From assembly GCA_029945375.1 (NCBI GenBank), contig CM057063.1:2911894-2975893 (forward strand): DNA of 64,000 nucleotides. The letters run 5' to 3'. Source of the stretch: Agaricus subrufescens. Taxonomy: Eukaryota; Basidiomycota; Agaricomycetes; Agaricales; Agaricaceae. A program made the translations under genes and the position numbers. Position 1 is the stretch's first letter; each line of letters opens with the position of its first letter. The notes under the pieces were generated by a model that was not told where the DNA came from, did no database searches, and saw only the letters and a program-made list of their open reading frames with translations. Below are positions 1 through 12,171 of the stretch, in pieces.

Positions 1-2486
1 ACACCTTTGCCCCTAAATAGTAACCATATCAATAGTGCTCGCATGCTGCTCCTGTGGCACGAACACTATACGGTATCAATATGCTTGCCCCTCAGTTCAA
101 AAGGGACACGATTCCGGTATACGGCTTCACACTGGCATTGAAGTTGAGATACCCCCATTACTTGACTACTTATCCATTAAAACCGAAGTTGAGCCGTCCC
201 ATCAATCTAGATAAGGCAGGGTGCTTGTTCTATAATGTCGTTTTCGTCTGACAGCGAAGATAATAGGCTACTCAAAGCTGAAGACACGGTCAACTGACCT
301 TCTCATTGATTTGTGTGGACTTTTCGCAAAGAAAATTTTGGTCTCAGTAATGGTCATTGTTCAAGTATTGTAATATTGTCGTCCGAGATGCCCACACGGA
401 CGCGTAGAGCAAGGTTCATACTAGGCACCCACTCTGTGCGGGCTCACAGATCGATGCACTCGGTCTCATTTTGTGGTATTCATAATTTGATTTCACATCT
501 GAACCATACCTTCCCCTTAATAGACGAATCATGTATGCGGCATCTCAGATAAAGCAAGCTAGTGACAATCTACTTCCACAGATTCAAGGAGCTCAAACTC
601 ATTACATACGTGAACTTCAATTAGGGAGGATTAAAAATAAAATATCGAGACTTCCTGCGATTTGATCCGAGGTGTAGTGTATTCAGAATGAATTCAATGC
701 TACAATAATCACCCGTGCTGTCCGTAAAGTTCATGTCTACGCCCAGTCTACGCCACTCCCTAATTGATTAGTGGCCCATGTAGCAGGGGCCTGTGGAAAC
801 AATGTACCGAGAAGAGCGTATTCGGTTCCACTGGCACTTTTGATGGACCCATAATTTCGCAAAGAGCTGACCTACCATGAGTACTTTGCAAATTGTTGCA
901 CTCACAACAACTTTTGCTTTTCTCATTGTCGTCCCCAGATCTCCGATAGAAAATTTGTTGTCAAGACGGCTCATTTCATCTCGTGATGAACACACTAAAA
1001 TTTTTGTCCAACCCACAATAGCTACACCCCCACCGTTGGACCCATCCCTGATGTGTCACTTGTGGGCGATGGCTGATCTTCTATCCAAGAATAGCGTATA
1101 CCAAAAGCAGGACCGAACCCGCCGAAGCCTTAATGGACCATTCCGCATAAGTAAGCCGTTCCCAACATCTTAGATTTGCGAGGCCACCAAGTAACCGGGC
1201 CGCGAACAGATAGGAGACAAGCATGCTCCGACCAAGCTCCGACACGAAAAAAAAGTGATGTGCCTGGTGTCCGGTATTTCACATTCTGTAGACCAGGGAG
1301 TGAAGGGTATAAATCGGGGAAGGCGGCGGGCGATGAGCGGACTGTTTGAGACCCTGGACCGTATGAGGGGTACGAAGGGGCCTGAGATGAAATTCAACTA
1401 TTTTCTATGAAAGAACGACGAATGCAAGGGGGCAACAGTTGATGATCATCACACAGCAACAACACCTGAGGTACAAGGTGGCACCGAATTTCTAGGGTAA
1501 CAAAATTGGCGGCCCGGCCAGCGTTCGATCGCTCAGGGATGAAACGGCGCTGGATAAGAAGTCGAGGTGCGAAATGAAACTATGGACCTGCTAAAGTTTT
1601 CATATGGATGGAGGGCCCTGACGAGGAATGTGACGACCTAAAATAATGGCCACGAAAGTAGTCGAAATTCGGTGAACAAAAATGTTCTAGAAAGTCCGCT
1701 GTTCCTTGGTTCTACTCCGGGTTGCAATGGATAATCACCATCTCTCGCACACCAGTTTTCATTTCAGTAGAGCATAGTTAAACATACGCCATTTCGACAT
1801 AGAAAGATTAGAGAAAAAATATATTCCCGTGCACGACACGTTTCTTCAGATGTCTCCACCATTGACTACATGCAGCACAAATAACCCTGACTTGAAACAA
1901 GGGCCGGAATACAAAAAAATTATATGACCTGGGGTAATTGATTTTGTAAAGCCTCCCATGACTGACCCATTGCCTTGTGGCAAAGTGACAAGCCGCCGGA
2001 GAAAATGTGAAGACAGATACCTCGGGCTTTAGAGCCCTGAAGTAATGTCTTCAATAATGAATGCATGATGCGAGAGCCTCGTCACCATGATTCTACTTTA
2101 GGCCAGATGATGGGATGTATGCACATCCGTGGGGAGTTCCCTGTCGAGAGACACGGGGTCAATGTCAAGATCAGTGATATAAAAATGCAGCATACCAGGG
2201 ATGGGGATAAATGACATCACGACTGCCCGACATACAAACACCCTTCCAGCCCTGAATGTGTGGTGGTGAGGAACGAGTGCTCGAACTTTGAAAGTGGGCG
2301 CTTACCAGCGAGACCGGAGAGGGTGATCGGGGCGCAAGAGCCAAGGTGCGTCTCACAGGTGGAGCAGGCTTATATACAACTGACGATACCTCTTTCGGGC
2401 CGGTCATTTCCAAGAATAGAACAAGTCTCATTAAGATAAAGCGTCTTACACTAAGTATTACACAGAAATCCAAAAGAAAATGGGCG
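1..2486. other. No recognisable gene; unassigned sequence
   Basis: Only short open frames (under about 100 codons) occur on either strand, and none has a recognisable domain or a convincing intron-exon chain. A TATA-like gggtataaatcgggg lies near 1308-1322 on the plus strand, with no gene that I can attach to it. The right end lies downstream of the kinase gene and may hold its 3' UTR. I see no repeat shared with the tandem units further right. Confidence 0.5.
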
Positions 2487-4273
2487 TTAGGATTCGAACC
2501 ACCCAGCTCGAATCATCTCCTCCGCAAGCCCATCCCACGTCTTTCTCCTGGCCTTTCTTCCCGCCAACTCCATCGCAAATCGTAAACATTCATCCAACCT
2601 CCACTTTACTCGAGCATCCTCATTAGGCTGTCGTATACCATCGGAATTATCGCGACCACCTGCGCTAGGCGTATACGGTGCTCCGGGGCATATTCTTCTA
2701 CTCAGCGCGTACACCATTCCCGCGATGAATGCATCATGGGCACCCACTTCGTCTATAACGTCACTCGAGTCATCCCGGCCGCGTTCCGTATCCTGAGACC
2801 CGCGCCCGTCATCATCGTTGTCATTAGTGAAGGCCTGAGAATTCGAATGGGAATGTTGAGGAGAAACAAGCGAATGGTTGAGATCCGTGCTATTCCCTTC
2901 TGACTGATGGCTAAAACTGAACATGTTGCTCGACGAACTTTGACTTCGCCCATCTGCCCAGAAATCACTGCCACTTCTAACGCTACGAACCTCGGATGTA
3001 GGTCTATCGTTTCGCATCTCTGAAGGTCTAGTCATCTGCGAAGAGGCTTCTCCAACCCAACTGGAACTTTGAAAGTACTCTCGAGTTGGTAGTGACAGTA
3101 CTGCTGCACCGTCTTTTCCCCAGTGTGCCACGAGTAAAGCATGGGAAGGAGCAATTGCAGCGAAAGACAGTAAAAAGGTGCGTGGAGAGTTTGCATAATC
3201 CGGGGAGTGTACACGAGCGTATTGTTGATTTAGAAACAAAACATCGGCGTGCGGGATCAGCTAGAAGTCGAAATTCAGCTCAATCCAACCCAGAAAACAA
3301 GCTGCTTACCGCTTCGACACCTTGTCTCGCTTTCCTCCCAATATCCACACTAAACACACAGTGACTCCTCCACTTCTTCTCCCTTGCTAGACCGTCCAAC
3401 CCGACCATGTTATTCAACGTCGTCTTGACGGACCTCCCCTCGAAATGTAGCCAATCGAATGGCGCGGGGCTACTGGGATTAGTCAATGGGGGTCGACCAC
3501 CGCTTTGTGAGAGTCGGGGAGACGACCCGGCAGCTGAACCTGGTCGAGGGCTGGTCGCATTCGGGGGTAATGGTGAATGTGCCTTGACATGATGAGGAAG
3601 CTGGTGATACTGCTGTTGCTGCATTTGCAAGTAGTTGTCTGGATAGTTCTCAGGCGCCAAGCGTGGACCGAGAAGAGAAACGAAATCTTCATGGGTAATA
3701 TCCGGCAGAGGATTATGATTGATCACTGTGCGCGTTTTCTCCTGTGCTAGGTTATACAATTCAGCAGGGCGGACAGGGGAAAATTGGTCGGATACTCAAC
3801 TGGAATGCAACACCCAAGCACTCGGCACACCCGCGTTCGGCCAAATCTTACAGTACTGGGTGTTCACGCCCTCGACTTCCATGTCCCTCAAGATCCTCAT
3901 ACCCTCCTCATTCCCGGCAAGCGGCGCAACCAATAAGGCTTCTACAGCAGGAAACTGTGCCAAAACGGAAAGGATCTACCAACGTCCAATAACGGCATCA
4001 GCCTAAGAGTAAAAGAAGACCGACGGGCCTCACGGTGTTGGCACTGCCTCCACGCGATTTTTCCACTGCATGAGCGCGTATTGCAGTCGACGGTGCGGGA
4101 TGAACAGGAACGTATAGCGTGTGGGTGAGAAAAAGCGTTCCTGATGATACTATTCGTAGAGATCTGTTGAATTCGGGAATATTAGAGGCACCAGGTATCA
4201 CTGATGAACCGGAACCGAGAAGTGGAGAAGCGCTACTATTGGAAGAGGTGGTGTCGCGGCGAAGTTTTGCCAT
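2487..4273 (-). CDS. PfkB-family sugar kinase, ketohexokinase-like
   Basis: Expected to phosphorylate a sugar or related small molecule with ATP in the cytosol; the substrate cannot be told. My model has four exons: exon 1 from ATG 4273 ends in RGGSANT; a 58 bp intron (GTGAGG...GGTAG) leads to ILSVLAQFPAVEALLVAPLAGN; a 54 bp intron (GTTGAG...CCTAG) leads to TQEKTRTVINHNPLPDI; a third intron (GTAAGC...TTCTAG) leads to ALIPHADVLFLNQQYA; the last exon ends RAGWFES-stop at 2487. The RGGSAN motif and INHNPLP stretch fit PfkB/ketohexokinase-like proteins. The C-terminal anion-hole/catalytic motif reads GAHDAF where GAGDTF is usual, keeping the catalytic-base Asp. About 90 polar, Ser/Asp-rich residues are inserted before that motif. 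Broken copies recur in the units to the right, so this is probably the parental gene. Confidence 0.75.
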
Positions 4274-4662
4274 GGATAAAAGTATGAGCTGTGAGTAATT
4301 ATTTTGGCGTCGTCGTGGCTAGATGCGGGGAGATTGAGGGGCAAAATTTCAGCGCAACCGAATGCGCTGTTTTAACGGCGCAGAAAACTTCGTGATATGT
4401 CGTGAAAGAAAAAAGTGGAAAGCAACGTTGAGGCTGTCCCTGGCGTAAATTACGTGAATCGTGAATCCGGGAACCCGGAATCCGTCCGGACAGGCGAAAG
4501 GGAGCCCTGATGGTGGCAGACGGAAAAGGAGGCCGTTGGTGATCCTGTTCTGTTCCGATATCACTGAGATTTGATGACCATCACTATCATCGGTCGTATA
4601 TTACCGGTGAGGTTTAGACCTCGCGGATAGGTAAATGTAAAGTACTTTTTGAAATTCGACGC
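4274..4662. other. Intergenic gap between kinase and Acl4-like genes
   Basis: This 389 bp holds the kinase 5' flank and the downstream end of the Acl4-like gene. No further ORF is supported. The gap is absent from the chimeric duplicates, whose kinase-Acl4 fusion deletes it. Confidence 0.5.
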
Positions 4663-5955
4663 CTATTCCATGTCCACGTCTTCGCCTTCGCTAACGTCCT
4701 CCCAATCCTCGCCGTCTTCCTGGCCATCCTCCTCTACGGGCGAAGGCTTAATGCCTAGCAGGTCCAATTTACCTATCAGTTCTTGAGTGTGTTCTAATAT
4801 TGGTTTATCCGGATGGTCTTGACTAACGTGTAGCTAAATGGAAGTCCGTATCACTGAGGACATGCACCAAGAAACCACATATACTCACCACTTTACATGT
4901 TTCTAAACAATCCCTCGAATCTTTCGCCAACTCCTCCCAAGTGATATCATCCAGCTTCCCGCTCTGCGCCTCCCTAGCACTCTCCGACATGAGGAAGAAA
5001 CACCACCCTTCAAGATACCACGCCTCGACTTCCTGATCGTCCGTCGACATTACACCTTGCAGAACCAACAATGCAGGGGTATACAACTCCAGTTCCAGAA
5101 ACAATTTGACGAGTGATAGTCGCGTCGGCAGAGGGGGAAGTTCAGGATCATCTAGATCAAGATCTTTCCACTTCGTCCAAGCTTGTTCGAGAATCTGCTT
5201 GGCTTCATCAGGCCGTTGTTGAGACATACGAACTGAGGCGAGAGCTTGGAGAGCCTCAGAATTAGATGGATCGGTTTTCAGAGCAAGGTTGAGGAGATCT
5301 TCGCAGGTTTTCTCGGCTTCCGGTTCAAAACTGAGGAGAGAGGCGGTCAGAAGACGTTTGAAGAGACAATGGAAAGTGTGATGTACCATAGATCGTAAGA
5401 TGGATCCATCCATATCTCTACCTGCCCGATGAGCGCGCGGATGGTATTGTTCTTGATTTCGCTTTCATCGGGTTGGTTGGTCGCGACTGAATTCTTTACC
5501 GTCTGTTTTCCTTTGAGTTGATTCACTAGAATGTCTACAGCGGCTTGATAGTGTTGCAGGGCCAGCCTGGGGTCGTCTTCAGATAGCTGCGCTAGATACA
5601 AGTGGGCCGATGGTGGTGGTGGTTGCGCTGATGGTGGTTGTATCAAGGATTCAAAAGCCTGTACGCTGTCAGGACAAGAGCAGCAAGACAGGTTACAGAT
5701 CACACTGACCTCCTTCGCTGCACTGATGTCCCCTGTCTCTAGTAGTGATACTCCCAGCAATTCTCGGGCCTCCGCATTTTCCGGCTGCTGCTCCAATATT
5801 CGTCTGACGAAGCGCAGTGCCAGTTCATAATCGCATTGAACGATCAGTTCATGGACTTTTTCAAGTAAGGCAAGGATAGACGGAGGTTTTGAGTGTTGAA
5901 CAGGCGGGTCTGTCGCTTTTGTGTGTTGCTTTTTGGCTGGGCGAGTGCGACCCAT
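4663..5955 (-). CDS. ACL4: TPR protein, Acl4-like putative RPL4 assembly chaperone
   Basis: Known role of the family: Acl4 binds newly made ribosomal protein uL4 (Rpl4) and escorts it to pre-60S particles. The model has four exons: 5710-5955, 5387-5658, 4889-5330 and 4663-4833, with 51, 56 and 55 bp GT-AG introns; the spliced length is 1131 nt, 376 residues, close to yeast Acl4. The N-terminus is basic (MGRTRPAKKQHTK). TPR-like helical repeats follow (LRFVRRILEQQPENAEAREL; SEALQALASVRMSQQRPDEA; a Pro-rich linker QPPPPSAHLYLAQ lies between). The C-terminal tail is acidic (EDGEDWEDVSEGEDVDME), as is common for chaperones of basic ribosomal proteins. It appears intact and is the likely parent of all Acl4 remnants to the right. 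The assignment is from sequence resemblance recalled without a search. Confidence 0.75.
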
Positions 5956-6609
5956 CTAGGATGAAAGAAGGAATTTATGGTCACGTGGTGCTCGGAAATC
6001 ACATTTCAGGACATGCCAACAAAGTCGAAGCAGAGCCGCCGATCCTTTGGAACAATAATCGACATTCGACTAGCTGTGCTCTGAAATATCATAGAATACC
6101 TCCTCACGCGACGTCGGCATAAATTCCTTTAGAGATTAGTCTATCATATCACAGCTTCAGTAGTTTACAACCAGCTCGGCAAGTACTCTGACTACATCAT
6201 GAACTCACCGCCTGTATCGAGCAAATAAATCAGTCTTCAATCAGGGAGTTTGATGGATATATAAAACACTACTCGAGCTTCACTCGCGGACTAATGCTTG
6301 ACCTCATACAGATATCAAGCGAAGGTACTACAAGTGGATTATGTTTGACCACTTGTCACGACGGGAACTCCTCCAGCAAGATCGTAAAACGGGCGGGCCG
6401 CGAGGTCATTCCACCCAAAATAACGTATAATTCAAAGTGTATTCTAATGGATTCCCAGTCTCCAAATTAACAATAGTCTAGAACGGGTGCGCCGCGGTTG
6501 GGCGATCACACCCCAGAAATGCCGTACAATTCATCTAATAAACTAACCAAATAAATCTCGAGCAAAAAGAAAATGGCTAGAGTAACAGTATCAAATACAG
6601 CGGTATCCA
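5956..6609. other. Intergenic: Acl4 5' flank and 7TM-A 3' flank
   Basis: This is a conserved part of the duplicated unit, recognisable again downstream of 7TM copies B, D and E and partly C. It includes a CACGTG E-box-like hexamer in tcacgtggt at about 5983 shortly upstream of the Acl4-like ATG, also kept upstream of the B, D, E and F remnants. No ORF is supported. Confidence 0.5.
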
Positions 6610-7853
6610 TTAAGCCATATCAGAGACTTGTGGAACATATGGTGCTGTTTCTGGGATTGCAGACACATGAGAGCTGCCTTGACGTTCACCAGTTTCCCCA
6701 AATTGCGTGGTTCTATGATCGGAATGATTCCAACGCAACGAACTCATATTCTGTTGCTGCCTTTGTGACGGATATGCTTTACCACTAACAACTCGATACT
6801 GCACGAGGAGGTAGGCAATTATCTAGATATATTTTATGAATCAGTGCTGAAATTGACTCACATCTTTAACTTACCTCAACGTATAGTAAAGACTCGCCAA
6901 AGAACGCGAATGCAGGTAGCCCAATCCGGACCTTGGCAAGTATTGTCATAGCCAGCAGCCATATGGATTCCAGGGCATATGACTCAACGATCATGGCCAC
7001 AATACTCATGTATCTGATGCATCCTTCAGTTCCACCTGAGCCTTTTGCGTTAGTGAATTTAACTGATTTGCAGTGTTTGCATACCAAGTGATTTTCTTTG
7101 TTGCCATTGTTTGAAAGTGAGATATAAACTTATCAATACTGTACAAAGTATTGTCGTGGTGCCTTGAAGAGCAGATTTCGCTTGCTCTGTTATAAGATCC
7201 AGTGAACCGAGAGCTTCTGTACTTGATACCGTAGTGTCAAGTACTATTGTCCGCACCTCTAGCGCTAATGAATATGAGTCATGAGTAAAAGTCAGGAGCC
7301 CGGCAGGAATTAATAACCTGCAAAACTCAACAAACACAGAAGGGGTAGCACGACGACCAACTTGGCATATCGAGTGGCACTCCAAATAACCCATACCCGC
7401 CAAATCTTTCATTCCGGAGTTTAGCAGCCTGGTCGCATGGGCACAAGAAAATCGACAACGCACCTGGATTACTGATGTCAAAACATCAATTACGTACTGG
7501 CAGGTGAGACCAATGGGTATCACGGGGGTCGTTAGAAAACTAGCTTTTACATATATATATGGACCCCCGGGATAGTCACTATGCTTGATGTAGGCATCCT
7601 GCGTAACCCAAGCATTCGATACAAGAAAGTACAGCCCACAGAGCATTATGACGGTACTGTATGAAAACATGAATTTGGCCTGTCTTGTTCTGTCTCCGTT
7701 ACGAAGTCGAGGTGCGAGTGCGTGAACATACAAGCAAAAGAGAGAGAATGCGATCCCATAAAGGGTTCCAGCTACAGTTGTTGGAGCGACAAGCTCAATT
7801 TGAGTGACGGGGAGTAAGTACCCTGTTAGCGATGGGGCGGTACTGTTGTTCAT
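6610..7853 (-). CDS. Seven-transmembrane protein, array copy A
   Basis: Function unknown; I recognise a fungal 7TM architecture but not a named family. Five exons, 7464-7853, 7318-7405, 7085-7264, 6875-7035 and 6610-6822, are joined by introns of 58, 53, 49 and 52 bp. The total is 1032 nt, 343 residues, with consistent phases; a CTAAC branch site is visible in intron 3. Hydrophobic segments lie at about residues 22-45, 60-82, 104-128, 138-160, 193-215, 228-250 and 258-282. The short N-terminus carries NNST, a possible N-glycosylation site. Shared motifs are PTTVAGTLYGIAFSLFCLYV, MLCGLY, the IWRVWVIW stretch after TM3, IVESYALESIWLL, and a ~65-residue hydrophilic Ser/Gln-rich tail ending VSDMA. 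A receptor-like or membrane-sensor role is possible but unproven. Confidence 0.8.
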
Positions 7854-8689
7854 GGAGGATTTGAGGAAAGATGTGGGTTAAGTTCGTTTACCCTTCAGCA
7901 CAAGTAGTATTTAAACACTTCCGCAATTATTACAATTCCCATAAGTCGGGATTATCATAATTGCGGTTGTATATCATATACACTAAGCAACTTTGATTAA
8001 CAGATCCGAGAAAATAAGGTTGGCATTCATCGTTCTTCTCAGTTACTGGATGATCTCGGTTTCTATCACACCACAAGTTGATTATCCTAATTTAGTCGCT
8101 TTGCTTCGCTGTCACCAACAGTGCCTCAGTTTACACGAATGCCAGACAAATTTCAATGAAGCTGGTATACATTAACTCACCAGTTGAGGGAGAAGTCTAT
8201 TTCTCATGACCATTAAGCTCAGTTGATACTACAAGCGACACGCCCATATCACATAAAATTGATCATCTTTTGATCCAAGATACTCCATGCCCTATCAGAC
8301 AAAAGGGAACGCCCTAGGCAACCATGTACTTGTTCTGTAAATGGTTCTCTTTTCTCTCAGGCACAGATCGAGATTTTTATACGAATTTGTTATCCAGATC
8401 ACTTACTTGTAAATTTAACGCCTACTTAACTTAACTGACATGATTAATATGATTGTAGCTAGTTATGCCAGAGATACGCTACATAAGGAAGTGATACAAC
8501 TGAAACAACCAAATCCTGATAGCCGATACCAATGAAGAGAAATCAGGGGTTACTACGCCACTTGCATTTCAAGCACAGATGAATGCAAAGCCATACGTAC
8601 AACTCATGCGTGGCCCAATGCTGTCTGCTTTCCAGATGCTGCGAGGGATAATAGGGAGGTACGTGGAGTATTAGTATAATATAGACAAT
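7854..8689. promoter_or_regulatory. 5' flank of 7TM-A with TATA-like box
   Basis: A minus-strand TTTAAATA box lies at 7908-7915, ~55 bp upstream of the ATG. Next comes a block containing ttatcataattgcgg (~7948), and further out the phrases gacacgcccatatc (~8236) and cagagatacgctac (~8469). All recur upstream of copies B-E at similar spacing, so this is the shared promoter and upstream region of the array. No ORF is supported. Confidence 0.55.
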
Positions 8690-9380
8690 GGTTGCACGCA
8701 TATTGTGTATTTTGGAACAATACATCTACATGCGGGATCGACTAAAAACCATGATTCACCTCAACACTCGGAAAACAAAAGCTGCATATGACTCAACACT
8801 GGGTCTTGCCATCTTCCCAGGATTCATGCAGAACCCACCACGAATCTTCCTTTTCTCTTGTGGTAACTTGTGCAACCCAACCATGTTACTCAACGTTGTT
8901 CTGACACCCCTCCCGTTAAAATATAGCGAATAAAATGGCGCGGGATGACTATGGTCGGTCGATGGAGGTGGATTGCTATCCTTCGAGAGATGGAAGACGA
9001 CCCAGTAGCCGAGCGGAGGAGAGCTCATCGTGTTTTAATCCTAGGGTAGAGGTGGATGAGCCCCGACACAAGTTGGTCATACTGATGTTAGTCGTTAGAG
9101 CTGCAAACAGTCACCCAGACGATTCTGCAGCACCAAAGTAGCCGTCAGAAGAGAAGAGAAACGGGTTACTCACGGCAAATGGCTGGGCGCGTGTTTTCCC
9201 ATGCTACGCGACACTACTCAGCATGACGGATATGGAAGAAAGTGGTGGAATACTCAACTGGCATCCTCGAACATTCTGCACATCTGCGCTCGGCGGCATC
9301 ATCCACCTATCTGCCCCCTGCCTTGCCACTCTCCGACACACGGAAACGACCACGAGACACCATGCCTTAACTTCCTAGTC
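8690..9380 (-). pseudogene. Kinase remnant, unit B
   Basis: This matches the third exon of the intact kinase: YFNGRGVRTTLSNMVGL resembles LHFEGRSVKTTLNNMVGL, and the flanking intron and exon-2 edge are also recognisable (~9195-9300). The homology then jumps straight into Acl4 exon 3 near 9340-9380, so kinase exons 1-2 and Acl4 exon 4 are missing. There is no start codon, several frame breaks and no C-terminal catalytic region, so it cannot encode a kinase. Confidence 0.7.
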
Positions 9381-10306
9381 ATGTGTCGGTATTATACCTT
9401 GCGAAATCAACAAAGCAGGGGTCTACAGTTCCAGTTCCAGAGTCAATTTTGACGAGAGATAACCGCGTTGGCAGAGGGGAAAGTTCAGAATCGCCGAGAT
9501 CCAGATCTTTCCACTTTGTCCAAGCTTGTTCGAGAATCTGCTTGGCTTCATCAAGCCGCTGTTGAGACATACGAACTGAGGCGAGAGCTTGGAGAGCCTC
9601 AGAATTAGATGGATAGGTTTTCAGGGCGAGGTTGAGGAGATCTTCGCAGGTTTTCTCGGCTTCCAGTTCAAAACTGAGGAGAGAGGGGGTCAGAGGACGT
9701 TTGAACAGACGACGGAAAGTGTGACGCATACCATAGATCGTAAGATGGATCCATCCATATCTCTACCTGCCCGATGAGCGCGCGGATGGTATTGTTCTTG
9801 ATTTCGCTTTCATCGGGTTGGTTGGTCGTGACTGAATTCTTTACCGTCTGTTTTCCTTTGAGTTTGAGTTGATTCACTAGAATGTCTACAGCGGCTTGAT
9901 AGTGTTGCAGGGCCAGCCTGGGGTCGTCTTCAGATAGTTGCGCTAGATACAAGTGTGCCGATGGTGGTGGTGGTTGCGGCGATGGTGGTTGTATCAAAGA
10001 TTCAAAAGCCTGTACGCTGTCAGGACAAGAGCAGCACGACAGGTTACAGATCACACTGACCTCCTTCGCTGCACTGATGTCCCCTGTCTCTAGTAGTGAC
10101 ACTCCCAGCAATTCTCGGGCCTCCGCATTTTCCGGCTGCTGCTCCAATATTCGTCTGACGAAGCGCAGTGCCAGTTCATAATCGCATTGAACGATCAGTT
10201 CATGGACTTTTTCAAGTAAGGCCAGGATAGATGGAGGATTTTAGTGTTGAACAGGCGGGTCTGTCGCTTTTGTGTGTTGCTTTTTGGCTGGGCGAGTGCA
10301 ACCCAT
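9381..10306 (-). pseudogene. Acl4-like remnant, unit B
   Basis: Very similar to the intact Acl4-like gene over exons 1-3. The ATG survives at 10304-10306 (MGCTRPAKKQ) but a TAA at 10241-10243 stops it at about codon 22. A one-base insertion in exon 3 (~9448) shifts the frame after PTRLSLVK. The 3' part is fused to kinase-derived sequence. Its otherwise close match to the parent suggests a recent copy. Confidence 0.75.
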
Positions 10307-10930
10307 CTAGGATGAAAGAAGGAATTTATGGTCACGTGGTGCTCGGAAATCACATTTCAGGACATGCCAACAAAGTCGAAGCAGAGTCGCCGATCCTTTG
10401 GAACAATAATTGACATTCGACTAGCTGTGCTCTGAAATATCATAGAATACCTCCTCACCCGACGTAAGCATAAATTCCTTTTGTCTGTCATATCACAGCT
10501 TTAATATTTTGCAACCAGCTCGCCAGCAAGCACTGACTACATCAATTCGCCGCCTGTGTCATGAAAATAAATCAGTCTTCAAACAAGGAGGTTTATGATG
10601 GATATACAAAATGTTACTCAATCTTCACCCGCGGACTTAGGCTTAACCTCATATAGATATCAAGCGAAAGTCTTACAAAGTGGATTATGTTTGACCACTT
10701 GTAGCTCCATCGGCAAGATCGTGGGCAATTACACCGAAAATATCCTGTATACTTCAAAGTGTGTTCTAATGGATTCCCAGTCTCCACATTAACAGTATTC
10801 CAGAACGGGTAAGACGCAATTCGGCGATCACACCCCAGAAATGCCGTACAATTCATCTAATAGATTAATCAAATAAATCTCGAGGAAAAAGAAAAAGGCT
10901 AGAGTACAGTATCAAATACAGCGGTATCCA
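10307..10930. other. Intergenic, unit B
   Basis: Equivalent to 5956-6609 with small indels. It holds the tcacgtggt E-box-like site upstream of the dead Acl4 copy and the 3' flank of 7TM-B. No ORF is supported. Confidence 0.5.
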
Positions 10931-12171
10931 TTAAGCCATATCAGAGACTTGTGGAACATATGGTGCTGTTTCTGGGATTGCAGACACATGAGAGCTGCCT
11001 TGATGTTCACGAGTTTCCCCAAATTGCGTCGTTGCATGATCGGAATGATTCCAGCGCAACGAACTCACACTCTGTTGCTGCCTTTGTGACGCATATGCTT
11101 TGCCACTGGCAACTCGATACTGCACGAGGAGGTAGGCGATTATCTAGATATATCTTACGATTTAGTGCTGATATTGACTCACATCATTAACTTACCTCAA
11201 TGTACAATACAGACTCGACAAAGAACGCGAATGAACGTCGCGCACCCTGGGTCCCGCTAAGTATTGCCAGAGCTAGTAACCATATAGATTCCAGGGCATA
11301 TGACTCAACGATCATGGCCACAATATTCATGTATCTGATGCATCCTTCAGTTTCACCTGAGCCTTTTGCGTTAGTGAATTTAACTGATTTGCAGTGTTTG
11401 CATACCAAGTGATTTTCTTTGTTGCCATTGTTTGAAAGTGAGATATAAACTTATCAATACTGTACAAAGTATTGTCGTGGTGCCTTGAAGAGCAGATTCC
11501 GCTTGTTGTGTTATACGATCCAGTGAAACATATTCCGTAGTTGATACTGTAGTCTCAAGTACTATTGTCCGCACCTGTAGCGCTAATGAATATGAGCCAT
11601 CAGTAGAAAGCAGTAACGTGGCAGGAATTAATTACCTGCAAAACTTAACAAACACAGAAGGGGCAGCACGATGACCAACTTGGCATATCGAGTGGCACTC
11701 CAAACGACCAATACGCGCCAAACCTTTCATCCCGGAGTTTAGCAGCCTAGTCACATGGACACAAGAAAATCGACAACGCACCTGGATTACTGATGTCAAA
11801 ACATCAATTGCGAACTGGCAGGCAAGACCAACGGGTATCACAGGGTTGGTGAGAAAACTATCTTCTACATATCCAAATGGACCCCTGGAATAGTTACTAT
11901 GCTTGATGTAGGCGTCTTGCGTAACCCAAGCATTTGCTACGAGATAGTACAGCCCGCAGAGCATGATGACAGTACTGTATAAAAGCATGAATTTGTCCTG
12001 TCTTGTCCTGTCTCCGTTACGAAGTCGAGGAGCGAGTGCGTAAACATATAAGCAAAAGAGAGTGAATGCAATCCCATAGAGGGTTCCAGCTACAGTTGTT
12101 GGGGTGACAAGCTCAAGTTGAGTGACGAGGAGTGACTCCCCTGTGAGCGATGGGGTGGTACTGTTGTTCAT
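10931..12171 (-). CDS. Seven-transmembrane protein, array copy B
   Basis: Same five-exon structure as copy A. Exon 1 starts at ATG 12171 and ends at about 11782 before a GTGCGT donor. Exon 3 gives VRTIVLETTVSTTEYVSLD. Intron 3 is again GTATGC...GGCTCAG with the CTAAC branch, and exon 5 ends in VSDMA at 10931. All seven hydrophobic segments are present. Differences from A gather in the N-terminus, in the TM2-TM3 loop (HSNYSRGPFGYVEDSFLTN) and in the region before TM5, while TM3-TM4 and TM6 are nearly unchanged. No frame break was seen. Confidence 0.78.

Noticed and set aside
54..1397. Several 60-98-codon frames at the left edge
   Set aside because: No domain, no splice chain and overlapping frames on both strands; consistent with chance.
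2487..2510. ggttcgaatcc (minus strand), an exact tRNA B-box-like sequence
   Set aside because: It encodes GWFES, the C-terminus of the kinase. No A box, acceptor stem or cloverleaf could be drawn around it.
7059..7853. Continuous 264-codon frame at 7TM-A
   Set aside because: It runs through introns 1-2 by chance. The spliced five-exon model restores TM4-TM7 motifs conserved in all copies, with consistent phases.
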